From IMG/VR virus record IMGVR_UViG_3300022707_000822, positions 1-39,612 of that record: DNA of 39,612 nt; one strand, given 5' to 3'. The notes below the pieces were generated by a model. That model was not told the origin of the DNA and made no database searches. It was given only the letters and a program-made list of their open reading frames with translations. Position numbers and translations under genes: made by a program. Shown here one piece after another: positions 20,277 to 28,422 of this stretch (positions are counted from its first letter, which is position 1; each line of letters begins with the position of its first letter). Source of the DNA: a virus.

Positions 20277-20900
20277 ATGGCATGGGACTTTGATTCAGAT
20301 GCTGTTTTAGTAAAACTTGGTGATATAATTGAAACCATGGTTGGTCCCAGATTATCATTCTTACCAAAACCAGACGGCACCCCGTCAATAGCAAGATCGG
20401 TAATAATTGACAATCAATCTGGCCCACAACCACCACTACCTTTCATCACACTTTCTTATGAAGGGAGTAATGATGATGAAGGATTTATTTTGGATACCGG
20501 AGTTATCGACACAGATCCTCCTAATTTAGTGTTCGCTTCATTCTGGGATAAATTTACAGTATTCGGCATCACGATAAGGTGTGAAGGTGATGACTCCGAA
20601 TCGATTCTAAGATCTATTAGAAAACAACTCCTCCTAGAAAGACATCGTAAGACATTAAGAGATGATGTATTTTCAAGCGTTCAATTGATAAATACTGTAC
20701 GAAGAACACCCGACTTACTTAGTAAAGATTACCGAGAGGTTGGTAGTTTTCTTTTAACAATGAATACTATAGATAGACTGATCGATACCGATACAGGGGT
20801 TTTCGACACGGTTGAATATGAGCAGACTACAAAGAGAATTTCAGATGAAGATCCAAACCCGATAGTGAAAACTGGATCTGTAGGTCCTGTAACTCCATGA
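20277..20900 (+). CDS. Tail/neck terminator protein (207 aa)
   Basis: An alpha/beta protein with the order expected for a myovirus terminator: an N-terminal helix (VLVKLGDIIETMVGPRLSF), PLPFITLSYEG, a strand KFTVFGITIRCEG, then two helices with a conserved basic patch (SILRSIRKQLLLERHRKTLRDD) and a final strand REVGSFLLTMNTID. Such proteins cap the tail tube and sheath and bind the neck. It is the last gene before a strong terminator; in comparable phages the sheath gene follows directly. The final 30 residues are acidic and Pro/Thr-rich. Confidence 0.7.
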   Translation: MAWDFDSDAVLVKLGDIIETMVGPRLSFLPKPDGTPSIARSVIIDNQSGPQPPLPFITLSYEGSNDDEGFILDTGVIDTDPPNLVFASFWDKFTVFGITIRCEGDDSESILRSIRKQLLLERHRKTLRDDVFSSVQLINTVRRTPDLLSKDYREVGSFLLTMNTIDRLIDTDTGVFDTVEYEQTTKRISDEDPNPIVKTGSVGPVTP

Positions 20901-20904
20901 TAAT

Positions 20905-20929
20905 AAAAACCGCTATAATAGCGGTTTTT
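20905..20929. terminator. Bidirectional rho-independent terminator
   Basis: A 10-bp stem AAAAACCGCT/AGCGGTTTTT (20905-20914 and 20920-20929) with a 5-base loop. It ends the neck genes on the plus strand and the endonuclease gene on the minus strand. Confidence 0.9.
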
Positions 20930-20936
20930 ATTTGTT

Positions 20937-22229
20937 TTAGGAATACTTATTAGATAAACCTCCCAATACTGACTCTGCTATATAATGGACATTATTTATA
21001 TCCTGTTCTGATAATAGAAATAAATCTTTAACTATATCCGAATCTATAATATCTAAATCAAAACATTCCCCTTCTCCCGCAAAAGTCATTTCAGGGAGGT
21101 AAGCATGTTTTTCAAGAAGGTCTTGAGTCTCCTGCTCAGTATCATACACGACCTGATGCCTGCTTTTGAACAATGCTATAGGAAATACAGTATACTCGTT
21201 AGGGAATTCATTGTACCTCCTAGAGGGGTTAAAAGACCTTCCTATCTTCAAAAAGTACTCACCGTCTTTATAGAATAGTATCAAATACAAATAGTCATCT
21301 TCATCAACCCTTTCAGGATAAAATCCCCAATCTTGAGAAGATTTAGAACAACGATAACACCTATGACCAGAATTTATATAATTGTTTACTTTAGAACGAC
21401 AAGGATGTCCTTTAGGACAAGTCCATTCAAACCTAGACATACTACCTAAATACTTCCCAAACCACTGGTCGAATACCCCTGAATTTTCTGATTCCATAAT
21501 GCTTTGTATTTTGAATTGCCTTTGCTCCAAGGTAAAACGTCCCACTTTACTACATCTACACGGAAGTTTACCTTCCAAGAAGTGACCAACAGTTGCAGTA
21601 AATACCCCACTACATACCCCAGCCTTGACGTATTCGTCCTCGGAGCAGACACCACAGTACATATCCCAATAGTTACAATGTCCATTAAGACTTTTCTTAG
21701 TTAAATTTTTACTAAACGTAGTCCCTTCAGGGTAGTTATTATTATTCATAAAACTAGTTACGTAAAACTTATCAGGTTTAGTTTTAATGCGACCAATTAA
21801 ATTTGCCTTACATTTAGGACAACCCCTATTTTGAAATAAAGCATCAATGGTCGTGGAGGTCCACAAGTTACCATCAATTTCACAGAATAACTTTAATTTA
21901 GTTCTTTTGTGCTTCCAATCCCCATAAAAACCTTTAAATACCATTTTTCTTTTTATACACTCCCTCTTAATACGTATTTTATACTGAGCCTTACTCCACA
22001 TAACTGCCTTGGAACAACCGCAAGGTATAACCCCTCTTTCCAAAGAACCTTTTGTGCTTGTGATGTTATCAGGGAAAAGCTCTGTATCTTTACTGCATAC
22101 ATTACACTCAATTCGATATTTTGTACTAACTCCCTTTACTTTTGGGATTTTAGATACTACAGTCAGGGTACTTCCTTTAGGAGTAGTAAAAGTTCTCCCT
22201 ATAAAATCATCTACAGTTTCTTTACACAT
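20937..22229 (-). CDS. Homing-endonuclease-like protein with C-terminal GIY-YIG (T5orf172/MUG113-like) domain (430 aa)
   Basis: The C-terminal 120 residues carry YLYLILFYKDGEYFLKIGRS followed by NPSRRYNEF, the YLY...KIGRS.NP..R pattern of T5orf172/MUG113 members of the GIY-YIG nuclease superfamily, with a candidate catalytic Glu in VYDTEQETQDLLEKHA. The first 300 residues hold repeated Cys-rich modules (CNVCSKD, CGCSKA, GCPKCKANLIG, CRCSKVG, CPKGHPC, CYRCSKS), probably zinc-binding DNA-recognition units. The gene is opposite in direction to the surrounding tail genes and lies between the tail terminator and the sheath. It has its own promoter and terminator, as expected for a mobile homing gene. 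The start overlaps the small HTH gene by 19 bp. Confidence 0.75.
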   Translation of the reverse strand: MCKETVDDFIGRTFTTPKGSTLTVVSKIPKVKGVSTKYRIECNVCSKDTELFPDNITSTKGSLERGVIPCGCSKAVMWSKAQYKIRIKRECIKRKMVFKGFYGDWKHKRTKLKLFCEIDGNLWTSTTIDALFQNRGCPKCKANLIGRIKTKPDKFYVTSFMNNNNYPEGTTFSKNLTKKSLNGHCNYWDMYCGVCSEDEYVKAGVCSGVFTATVGHFLEGKLPCRCSKVGRFTLEQRQFKIQSIMESENSGVFDQWFGKYLGSMSRFEWTCPKGHPCRSKVNNYINSGHRCYRCSKSSQDWGFYPERVDEDDYLYLILFYKDGEYFLKIGRSFNPSRRYNEFPNEYTVFPIALFKSRHQVVYDTEQETQDLLEKHAYLPEMTFAGEGECFDLDIIDSDIVKDLFLLSEQDINNVHYIAESVLGGLSNKYS

Positions 22230-22417
22230 ACCCCAACCTCATAGCCTAACTCATTTAAATAACCTTCAATAGCAGCTTCACTTACACCCTTTCCCTCTTG
22301 TTTTAATACTATATACAATTGCGCCCTATTAAATGTCCCTTCCATTTCTGTATACGTCCAATTATGATTTTTCTTAATTGCAATCAAAGCCTCACAAAGT
22401 TTTTTCTTTATACTCAC
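22211..22417 (-). CDS. Small helical, possibly HTH, protein of the endonuclease cassette (68 aa)
   Basis: The start is a GTG at 22417 with AAGGAGTAAGT upstream. The sequence LIAIKKNHNWTYTEMEGTFN, then YIVLKQEGKGVSEAAIEGYL has the spacing of an XRE-like helix-turn-helix (LY.(V)LK..GKGVSE.AI). It overlaps and precedes the endonuclease, so it may regulate it. Its promoter is back-to-back with that of the sheath gene. Confidence 0.6.
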   Translation of the reverse strand: MSIKKKLCEALIAIKKNHNWTYTEMEGTFNRAQLYIVLKQEGKGVSEAAIEGYLNELGYEVGVCVKKL

Positions 22418-22447
22418 ACTTACTCCTTAGTTTTATGCCCTAACTAA

Positions 22448-22476
22448 ATTATACTATTAATTCTAGTATAAGTCAA
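22448..22476 (-). promoter_or_regulatory. Leftward sigma70 promoter of the endonuclease cassette
   Basis: Minus strand TTGACT (22476-22471), a 17-bp spacer and TATAAT (22453-22448) drive the HTH and endonuclease genes. Confidence 0.85.
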
Positions 22477-22489
22477 ACATATTAAGTCC

Positions 22490-22518
22490 TTGAGTCCTCT
22501 TTAAATTTGTGTTATACT
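22490..22518 (+). promoter_or_regulatory. Rightward sigma70 promoter of the sheath operon
   Basis: TTGAGT (22490-22495), a 17-bp spacer and TATACT (22513-22518). Its -35 box begins 14 bp from that of the leftward cassette promoter, so the two promoters diverge. A leader of about 90 nt precedes the sheath start. Confidence 0.75.
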
Positions 22519-22613
22519 TACACTAAGATGAGTATGCCTTGCAGGTTATCTAATTGCAACATACAGTAACCATACAAAAATAATATTGTCGTATATATCT
22601 ACAAGGAATTATC

Positions 22614-24005
22614 ATGCCTTTTACCCCAGTAGTTCAAAGTACCATAACTCGCCAAACAACGAGTGTATCAGGTACCACGTTTGACACCCCGATCTTCGCG
22701 GCAACACACATGTATTTCCCTGAGATCTCACGAGTGAGATCCTACAATTCGTGGGATGATGTTAAGGACGATACGGACGTAGTTGTTAATAGTCCCAGCT
22801 ATCTAGCCCTTCGTCTGTCTTTTTCTCAGTCACCTGCACCTTCTACTATATTTTTAGGTAGACGCAAAGCGGATGACGTAACTCTTACGCCATCCCCTGT
22901 CAGTAATCTAGCCACTTATAGCGTAACATTAGCTGTTACTGAGGATATCCCAGCTACTACTGTCACTACAGTCAGCTCCGTTGTCTCCGATGCCGACGCT
23001 ACAGCTGTAGAAATAAGTGCGGCACTAGCTCTCGATATGATAACAACTAATCCTGTAGCTGATGTAACTGTTACAGACGAAACCGGCTCAATTAAAGTTG
23101 TTCCAGATTCGGGTTTCTCTATTCAGATTAAGAGCCTTACCAAACTGGTAGACACGTATACCACAACTGAAACAGCATCAGCATTACTAACAGCTATCCA
23201 AGCTGAAAACGATGACTGGTATTTCATGTGTGCCGAAGATCATACTGAGACATTCCAGCTCGCTATGGCAGCATCTATTGAAGCCACAGCAAGCAGTGAC
23301 TTCCCTAAAATGTACTTCACTAGTACACAAGATGCCAATGTATTAGTTACTCTGCCTGATCCAGCCGTTGAAATCATCGGTAAACTTAAAGCACTAAATT
23401 ATGTACGTACAGTGGCAGATTGGCATGATAATGCAGATATTTTATTCCCAGAGATGGGTGATGTAGGATTTAATGGTTCATTTGCCCCCGGTACAACTAC
23501 TTGGAAATTCATGCAAGTTGTGGGAGTTACAGCAGCAGCTGATCCTGTGACAGGAAAAACACTATCAACCCCCAAACAAGGCTTCATCGATGACCGTAAT
23601 GGTGGTTGGATGGGCATTGAACGTGGCGTTAATTTCTACCATGAAGGTAAGACTGTTGGCGGCGAGTTCATTGATATCACGCGAGCTGTAGATTTCTTGA
23701 ATGATGAAATTGAAAAAGGTTTATTGAATCTGTTGCTTAATCAGAAAGGGGGTAAGATCCCCTATACTAATGCTGGGACCTCTTTAATAAGAAGCACCGT
23801 TGATACCGTTTTAGACGCCGCCGTATTATCTGGTATCTTATCAGGGTATACCCCAACCACAATACCTGATACAGGGGATATCGCATTTGCTGATAAGGTT
23901 GCACGTATCTTGAAAGATGTTAAGTGGGTTGGGTTCTTGGCAGGTGCTGTACATAGCATCATTGTTGATGGAAATCTCACCTTCGAAGAAGATGTTTTGG
24001 TTTAA
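22614..24005 (+). CDS. Contractile tail sheath protein, DUF3383 family (463 aa)
   Basis: It forms the contractile outer tube of the tail. The N-terminal region (THMYFPEISRVRSYNSWDDV, LRLSFSQSPAPSTIFLGRR) and the C-terminal region (DRNGGWMGIERGVNFYHEGK, then FIDITRAVDFLNDEIEKGLL) match the layout of DUF3383 sheath proteins, distinct from the T4/P2 sheath families in sequence. Residues 105-195 form a variable beta-rich surface insert. It is followed after 15 bp by the tube gene, the usual order. The ribosome site is AAGGAA. Confidence 0.88.
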   Translation: MPFTPVVQSTITRQTTSVSGTTFDTPIFAATHMYFPEISRVRSYNSWDDVKDDTDVVVNSPSYLALRLSFSQSPAPSTIFLGRRKADDVTLTPSPVSNLATYSVTLAVTEDIPATTVTTVSSVVSDADATAVEISAALALDMITTNPVADVTVTDETGSIKVVPDSGFSIQIKSLTKLVDTYTTTETASALLTAIQAENDDWYFMCAEDHTETFQLAMAASIEATASSDFPKMYFTSTQDANVLVTLPDPAVEIIGKLKALNYVRTVADWHDNADILFPEMGDVGFNGSFAPGTTTWKFMQVVGVTAAADPVTGKTLSTPKQGFIDDRNGGWMGIERGVNFYHEGKTVGGEFIDITRAVDFLNDEIEKGLLNLLLNQKGGKIPYTNAGTSLIRSTVDTVLDAAVLSGILSGYTPTTIPDTGDIAFADKVARILKDVKWVGFLAGAVHSIIVDGNLTFEEDVLV

Positions 24006-24020
24006 TAAGGAAAATATAAT

Positions 24021-24494
24021 ATGTCATTACCTACTTATGAATCGGGAAACGTCACAGTTACCTGGTTCACAGAAGATTTAAGCAGTGGTTGGGCGGAAGA
24101 TACCTTCTTGACAATCGAACCACTAGAAGCACGTAATAGTACCACCTTCGGTGCAGATGGTCAAATGGCTGTCAGTAAGATGGCTAATCGTGGTGCAACT
24201 ATCACCATGACTTTCCAGCAGACAGCACAAGTTAATAAGAATTTAGCTAATATATACGCTGTACAGGATAAAATTGGCGGCGCAATACCTTTTGCCCCTT
24301 TCACTGTTATAGATAATACAGGTGGCTCTACCCATTTTGTTGCTCTTAACGCTGTACTAACAGAAGTACCTACTCAAACTTTCGGCAATACCATTGGAGA
24401 GAAGACTTGGGTATGGGTGTGTGAATCTTATTTACAAGCTGAAGATCCTGCTACTATCACGGCGGCACTATCTGAATACCTGAATATAGGTTAA
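24021..24494 (+). CDS. Tail tube protein, DUF3277 family (157 aa)
   Basis: It builds the inner rigid tube inside the sheath. The beginning (YESGNVTVTWFTEDLSSGWA) and the middle (FGADGQMAVSKMANRGATIT, followed by MTFQQTAQVNKNL) match the tube family DUF3277, which always accompanies DUF3383 sheaths. Length is typical. A hairpin terminator follows the gene, so tube and sheath are probably made in excess over the chaperone and tape measure. Confidence 0.88.
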   Translation: MSLPTYESGNVTVTWFTEDLSSGWAEDTFLTIEPLEARNSTTFGADGQMAVSKMANRGATITMTFQQTAQVNKNLANIYAVQDKIGGAIPFAPFTVIDNTGGSTHFVALNAVLTEVPTQTFGNTIGEKTWVWVCESYLQAEDPATITAALSEYLNIG

Positions 24495-24520
24495 TCATTT
24501 AACAGAAAGATATTTAGGGA

Positions 24521-24564
24521 GGCTAACAAGAGGCAGGAGATAGCTTTTTGTTAGCCTTTTTGTT
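24521..24564 (+). terminator. Hairpin terminator/attenuator between tube and chaperone genes
   Basis: A 9-bp perfect stem GGCTAACAA/TTGTTAGCC (24521-24529 and 24548-24556) with an 18-base loop is followed by TTTTTGTTTT. It probably reduces transcription of the chaperone and tape-measure genes relative to the sheath and tube. Confidence 0.75.
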
Positions 24565-24581
24565 TTAACGAGGAGAGAGAA

Positions 24582-25109
24582 ATGAAATATAGTACAGTTA
24601 TGATCAGTAAGGTCATCAAAGGTATTGATGGCACAGAACGTTTGTACAAAGCACGTAAGATGTCGTCCATGACAGTCGCTAAAGAGGGGTTTAAGCTGTT
24701 AAAATCAATCACCCCTAGCATAGGGGCTGGTGTAGACAGTATGGTGGCACAACAGACTCGGGAGAGCTTATTCGAGGATGGGCAAGCCCACACCTTCGGT
24801 GCAATGATGCAATTACTCTCAGAGAATATTTCAGATGAGCACTTTGAAGATTTATCTATGAGATTATTGGGTAGCCTAATGCTCGGTGATGATGAAATCA
24901 AAGATTTAGATAAACACTTCGATGAATTTTCAGGGGATTTTATAGAAATTCTTTGGTGGTTAGGTAAGGAAAACTTTGCAAATTTTATAATGGGGAGCGG
25001 TACGTTAGTCTCTTTGATGAGTCAGCTAACAGACCTGATGAGTCCGACAATGAAAGACGCAATAGAGAGTGTCAAGAACTCACTAAGCACCGCTTCCAGC
25101 ACAGAGTAA
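24582..25109 (+). CDS. Tail assembly chaperone (175 aa, zero-frame product)
   Basis: A soluble helical protein in the position between tube and tape measure that is occupied by G/GT-type chaperones in contractile and non-contractile tails. Helices are visible in SLFEDGQAHTFGAMMQLLSE and EEIL-like regions such as DFIEILWWLGKENFANFI. The ribosome site is GAGGAGAG. A slippery heptamer at 24980-24986 lies in codons 133-135, and the -1 frame is open from 24968 through 25351, so a longer fusion protein is likely. The product should bind the tape measure during tail assembly and be absent from the mature tail. Confidence 0.75.
   Translation: MKYSTVMISKVIKGIDGTERLYKARKMSSMTVAKEGFKLLKSITPSIGAGVDSMVAQQTRESLFEDGQAHTFGAMMQLLSENISDEHFEDLSMRLLGSLMLGDDEIKDLDKHFDEFSGDFIEILWWLGKENFANFIMGSGTLVSLMSQLTDLMSPTMKDAIESVKNSLSTASSTE
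24980..24986 (+). promoter_or_regulatory. Candidate -1 ribosomal frameshift site AAATTTT
   Basis: The heptamer A-AAT-TTT matches the X-XXY-YYZ slippery pattern in the zero frame (GCA AAT TTT, residues 133-135). It lies 12 bp after the last -1-frame stop (TAA 24965-24967). Slippage would give a fusion of 135 zero-frame residues and 121 -1-frame residues. No other heptamer in the overlap fits the pattern. Confidence 0.6.
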
Positions 25110-25162
25110 TAAAACATGCTGAAAAGAAAAGACCAGAATTCGTAATTGATAACTGGTTTTTT

Positions 25163-25351
25163 ATGATTTACAACAGTGAATTCTGCAATGAATCTATGAA
25201 GACCTTGGAAGAAGATATGAGTTTTGAGCAGTTTGCTGATCTATCTGACAAGGTTATGTACTATATGGATTTGAAGCAAGCCGCAGAAGAAGACTCTAAA
25301 ACAGAACAAGCAAGACAAGATGCCATAAATAAAGTAAGACCAAGAGGATAA
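25163..25351 (+). CDS. C-terminal part of the frameshifted tail chaperone
   Basis: The first ATG in this frame is 25163, but it has no ribosome site. The same frame is open upstream without any ATG, GTG or TTG and encodes plausible protein right up to it (KKRPEFVIDNWFFMIYNSEF). The segment after it (LEEDMSFEQFADLSDKVMYY) continues that fold. The real product is therefore probably the -1 frameshift extension of the 175-residue chaperone, comparable to lambda gpGT or P2 E+E'. It ends 6 bp before the tape-measure start. Confidence 0.7.
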   Translation: MIYNSEFCNESMKTLEEDMSFEQFADLSDKVMYYMDLKQAAEEDSKTEQARQDAINKVRPRG

Positions 25352-25357
25352 TATCTA

Positions 25358-27418
25358 ATGGCAGAAGAAATCACTAAGTATACGGTCTCGGTAAGCTTTG
25401 ATTCAGCCTTGAAAAAGTTGGGTAATTTTGAAAAAAAGATGACTAACTTGAATAAAAAACAGGAAAGTAGTCTTAAGAAACAAATAAGCTTACAAAGACA
25501 ATTAAATAGTTTATCGGCAATAACTAGAGGAAGGGGCGGCTTAACCGGTGGCGGTGCCAGAAGAGCTGCAATACCTTCTCAGAAAGCAACTATCAAAGCC
25601 TCTAAAACAGCTTTCGCTGATATGTTACGTAAAGAAGATGCTGCAATAAAGGCTGATTCTAAAGCAAGACAGAAATTAGCAAAGAGTAGGTTCAAAGGAC
25701 AGATACAAGGACTTGGCCCTACAGGGACTGCAGGGAAAGCCTCTCAAACAGCTTTTGCAGATATGCTTAGGCAAGAGGAAAAAGCTGAACAAATCTCTAA
25801 GAGAAGGGCAGCTAATTTAGAAAGGGCAGTAAAGGCTGTAAAACGTACAGCTCTTTGGCAAGATAAAGTCACTACTAAAGCGGAAAAGGAAGCTAAAGCG
25901 AGACTAGTATCTAGTATAAGAGCAGCCAAGACCGCTGATGAAGTAAGAAATATAGTAGCTAGCGAACGTCAACGCCTACGAGAGATGAAACGCCAAGAAA
26001 GAAGTTTGCGCAAGCAGAGTTTTATCTTACAACGGATGAAATCTTCTAGTAAGCAATTAGCTGGAAACATGGTTAGTGCTTTTGCTATTGGTGCTGTAGG
26101 TGTTGGTATTGTCAGAACAGGACAACAATTTGAAGCGGTAAGAAACACTATGCTGGCAGTTAGTGATACTAGTGAAGATGCTGCTGATAATTTTAAATTT
26201 GTAAGAAACGAAGCTTTTAGATTGGGACTAGGTTTAAGTCAAAGTGCTAAAGGTTTTGCTAAAATGATAGCTGCTCAAGGAGAGTTGTCAAAACAGGATA
26301 TAAGAAAGATATTCATAGGAGTGTCAGAGTTAGGGACTGTATTGGGGCTTACAGCGGAAGAGGCAGGTAGAGCTACAAATGCTATTACTCAGATGTTATC
26401 AAAAGGCAAAATCTCGGCAGAAGAATTGCGTCTACAACTTGGCGAAGTATTGCCATCTGCTATACAAGATATGGCAAGAGCCGCGCAAAGAGCAGGTAAA
26501 ATTGATAAAGCTTTGGGGCTTAATGAAGCAACAGCTGCTATGTTTAAATTACAAGAGCAAGGTAAGCTAATCTCCTCAGAGATACTCCCAGCTTTTGGTC
26601 AGATACTTTCAGAATCAGCCAGTAAAGGTTTAGCAGGAGCATTAAAATCTAACCGAGTAGCAATGAATAGGTTTGTTTTCAGTATGCAGGAAGCCGCCGA
26701 TATAATTTTCAAAGGAGGCCTAGCCACTGGACTAACAGAGTTCTTTAATACCACAGCAAAATCAACCGTAGAGCTGAAGGAATTGTGGCAAGGCTTAGGA
26801 AAAGTATTTGGTGCCGTATTTAGAATAATAGCAGCGGGTGTTAGACTAATAACCCCGACTCTTATAGCATTAGGTAGTATAGTTAACGGACTTGCAGATG
26901 CCTATGGTGAAGTTGGTGCAGCAGCTATACTAATATTCAACCCTTTTATGTTAGGGCTGATCCATAACTTCGGTATAGGTATACTCAGAATAATGGCTCC
27001 TGTTTTAGCAATAGCTGCAGGATTTAGAGAAGCTGCATTTTGGGCAGAGGAATTAATGAACTTATTCGTTACAAGGGATAAGGTTGGCATTCTTTTTGAT
27101 CCAAGAAAACAAGCAGACGAACAAAACGCTGCGACTAGGGCAGCTCAGTTTGGAGCACAACAGTTCGAAACAGGTACATTAAGCGGTTTGTTAACCTCAG
27201 CGGTATTACTACCAGCCATTATTGCTAGAAAAATAGGTACTGATAAACTGTTTGGTGGAGGAAGTGCAGCGGCCAATCCTTTCAAAGGTGGTGCCACCCC
27301 AAGCACACAGGTCAATGTTGAGCTTAAGCTAGACAGTGAAACTGTGGCAAAACAAGTAGTAAAGACCTCTCAGTTTGAATCTGGTGTCATTGATCAAATA
27401 GCTCCGCTACTTGAATAA
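25358..27418 (+). CDS. Tail tape-measure protein (686 aa)
   Basis: It sets tail length and fills the tube lumen. Features: an N-terminal coiled coil (NFEKKMTNLNKKQESSLKKQ); a repeated 15-residue unit KASKTAFADMLRKED/KASQTAFADMLRQEE at residues 80-94 and 127-141; the conserved tape-measure domain at about 260-416, including AITQMLSKGKISAEEL and ILPAFGQIL; and hydrophobic segments from about 490 to 570 (VFRIIAAGVRLITPTLIALG, LIHNFGIGILRIMAPVLAIA), typical of the membrane-active part. At about 0.15 nm per residue, 686 residues imply a tail of roughly 100 nm. The domain at 342-413 is duplicated in the early gene 14266-14649. Confidence 0.88.
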   Translation: MAEEITKYTVSVSFDSALKKLGNFEKKMTNLNKKQESSLKKQISLQRQLNSLSAITRGRGGLTGGGARRAAIPSQKATIKASKTAFADMLRKEDAAIKADSKARQKLAKSRFKGQIQGLGPTGTAGKASQTAFADMLRQEEKAEQISKRRAANLERAVKAVKRTALWQDKVTTKAEKEAKARLVSSIRAAKTADEVRNIVASERQRLREMKRQERSLRKQSFILQRMKSSSKQLAGNMVSAFAIGAVGVGIVRTGQQFEAVRNTMLAVSDTSEDAADNFKFVRNEAFRLGLGLSQSAKGFAKMIAAQGELSKQDIRKIFIGVSELGTVLGLTAEEAGRATNAITQMLSKGKISAEELRLQLGEVLPSAIQDMARAAQRAGKIDKALGLNEATAAMFKLQEQGKLISSEILPAFGQILSESASKGLAGALKSNRVAMNRFVFSMQEAADIIFKGGLATGLTEFFNTTAKSTVELKELWQGLGKVFGAVFRIIAAGVRLITPTLIALGSIVNGLADAYGEVGAAAILIFNPFMLGLIHNFGIGILRIMAPVLAIAAGFREAAFWAEELMNLFVTRDKVGILFDPRKQADEQNAATRAAQFGAQQFETGTLSGLLTSAVLLPAIIARKIGTDKLFGGGSAAANPFKGGATPSTQVNVELKLDSETVAKQVVKTSQFESGVIDQIAPLLE

Positions 27419-27436
27419 TATTAATAAGGATAGGAT

Positions 27437-27985
27437 ATGTCTGTAGTCTTTTTGTTGGACAAAGAATCCAATATATTAACTTTTGATGCTGTAACTCAAG
27501 TAGAGGTTAGCAGGACTGCAGCCTTAACTAAAAATACGGTTCAATCAGGTAAAGTTTTAACTGACAATTATCATTCAGAAAAACCTATTATATCATTTTC
27601 TGGGTTAGTCACAAGTTCTAAACTAAGAAATATAGCACCTACCCCTGAAGTCTTTATTCGTTTAATGGACAAACTTATAGATACTAAAGAGGTATTTACT
27701 CTATACGGGGATGGGGTTATTCCTGATTTTGATAAGTGTTTTATAACCAGTTTCTCTTATGTCAAAGGACTGTCCAATCTAGACTCGTTAGAGTGCGCTA
27801 TAGCTATACAACAGGTTGATATAGGAGAGAAGGCCAAATTAGATGTTATAGCTCCTACAAAAGCTACTGGAGGCCAACTAGCATCTACATCGGATACTGG
27901 TACAGGTAGTAAGACTGAAGCCAGTACCACTACTGTAGATGGATTCGCATTAACACAATTAGCATTAAGAGAAAGGAGTCTTTAA
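27437..27985 (+). CDS. Dit-like baseplate hub/distal tail protein (182 aa)
   Basis: A beta-sandwich-type protein. The first residues (VVFLLDKESNILTFDAVTQV), a strand-turn with SEKPIISFSGLV and the closing EVFTLYGDGVIPDFDKCFIT match Dit-like proteins of myoviruses that join the tube end to the baseplate hub. The C-terminal 40 residues are Thr/Ser/Gly-rich and probably flexible (GGQLASTSDTGTGSKTEAST). It follows the tape measure, as expected. Confidence 0.7.
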   Translation: MSVVFLLDKESNILTFDAVTQVEVSRTAALTKNTVQSGKVLTDNYHSEKPIISFSGLVTSSKLRNIAPTPEVFIRLMDKLIDTKEVFTLYGDGVIPDFDKCFITSFSYVKGLSNLDSLECAIAIQQVDIGEKAKLDVIAPTKATGGQLASTSDTGTGSKTEASTTTVDGFALTQLALRERSL

Positions 27986-27987
27986 TA

Positions 27988-28350
27988 ATGGCATCCATAT
28001 TAAACACAAACAATGCATTAAATAATCAAATACAAGATTTCCAGATAGAAGGTATCACATATCGGATAAATACCTATTGGAATGTAAGGTCTGGTTGGTA
28101 TGTAAGTATATTTGACCAAGATGGGATAGATATTTTAACTGGACTATTATGTGTTCCAGATTATAATTTAACTTGGAGATATTCTAGAGCTGGAGGGCTA
28201 TTCCCCGGTGATTTGTGGGTTATAGATAATGAGCCAACAAAAGGGGAGCCTGTGATAAATCAAGGTGATTTCGGGGATGGTAAGAGATTCCAATTAATTT
28301 ATTTCACACAAACAGAGATGAATGATGGTGATTTCAATCCAAGGTCTTAA
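27988..28350 (+). CDS. Baseplate plug protein, Pam3 gp18-like (120 aa)
   Basis: The pattern GITYRINTYWNVRSGWYVSI, then DQDGIDILTGLLCVPDYNLT, LFPGDLWVIDNE and a closing FQLIYFTQTEM follows that of the plug protein of cyanophage Pam3 and relatives. That protein closes the tube at the baseplate. The start lies 3 bp after the previous stop with AAGGAG upstream. Confidence 0.7.
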   Translation: MASILNTNNALNNQIQDFQIEGITYRINTYWNVRSGWYVSIFDQDGIDILTGLLCVPDYNLTWRYSRAGGLFPGDLWVIDNEPTKGEPVINQGDFGDGKRFQLIYFTQTEMNDGDFNPRS

Positions 28351-28360
28351 TGATACGTTG

Positions 28361-28389
28361 TTTACTATATTGATTTACTGTGCTATAAT
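28361..28389 (+). promoter_or_regulatory. Rightward sigma70-type promoter inside the baseplate operon
   Basis: TTTACT (28361-28366), a 17-bp spacer and TATAAT (28384-28389) lie in the 72-bp gap before the hub gene. It would give extra or separate transcription of the baseplate genes. Confidence 0.65.
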
Positions 28390-28422
28390 AGAGCTAAGAC
28401 ATTAGCGAGGTTTATAAAAATA

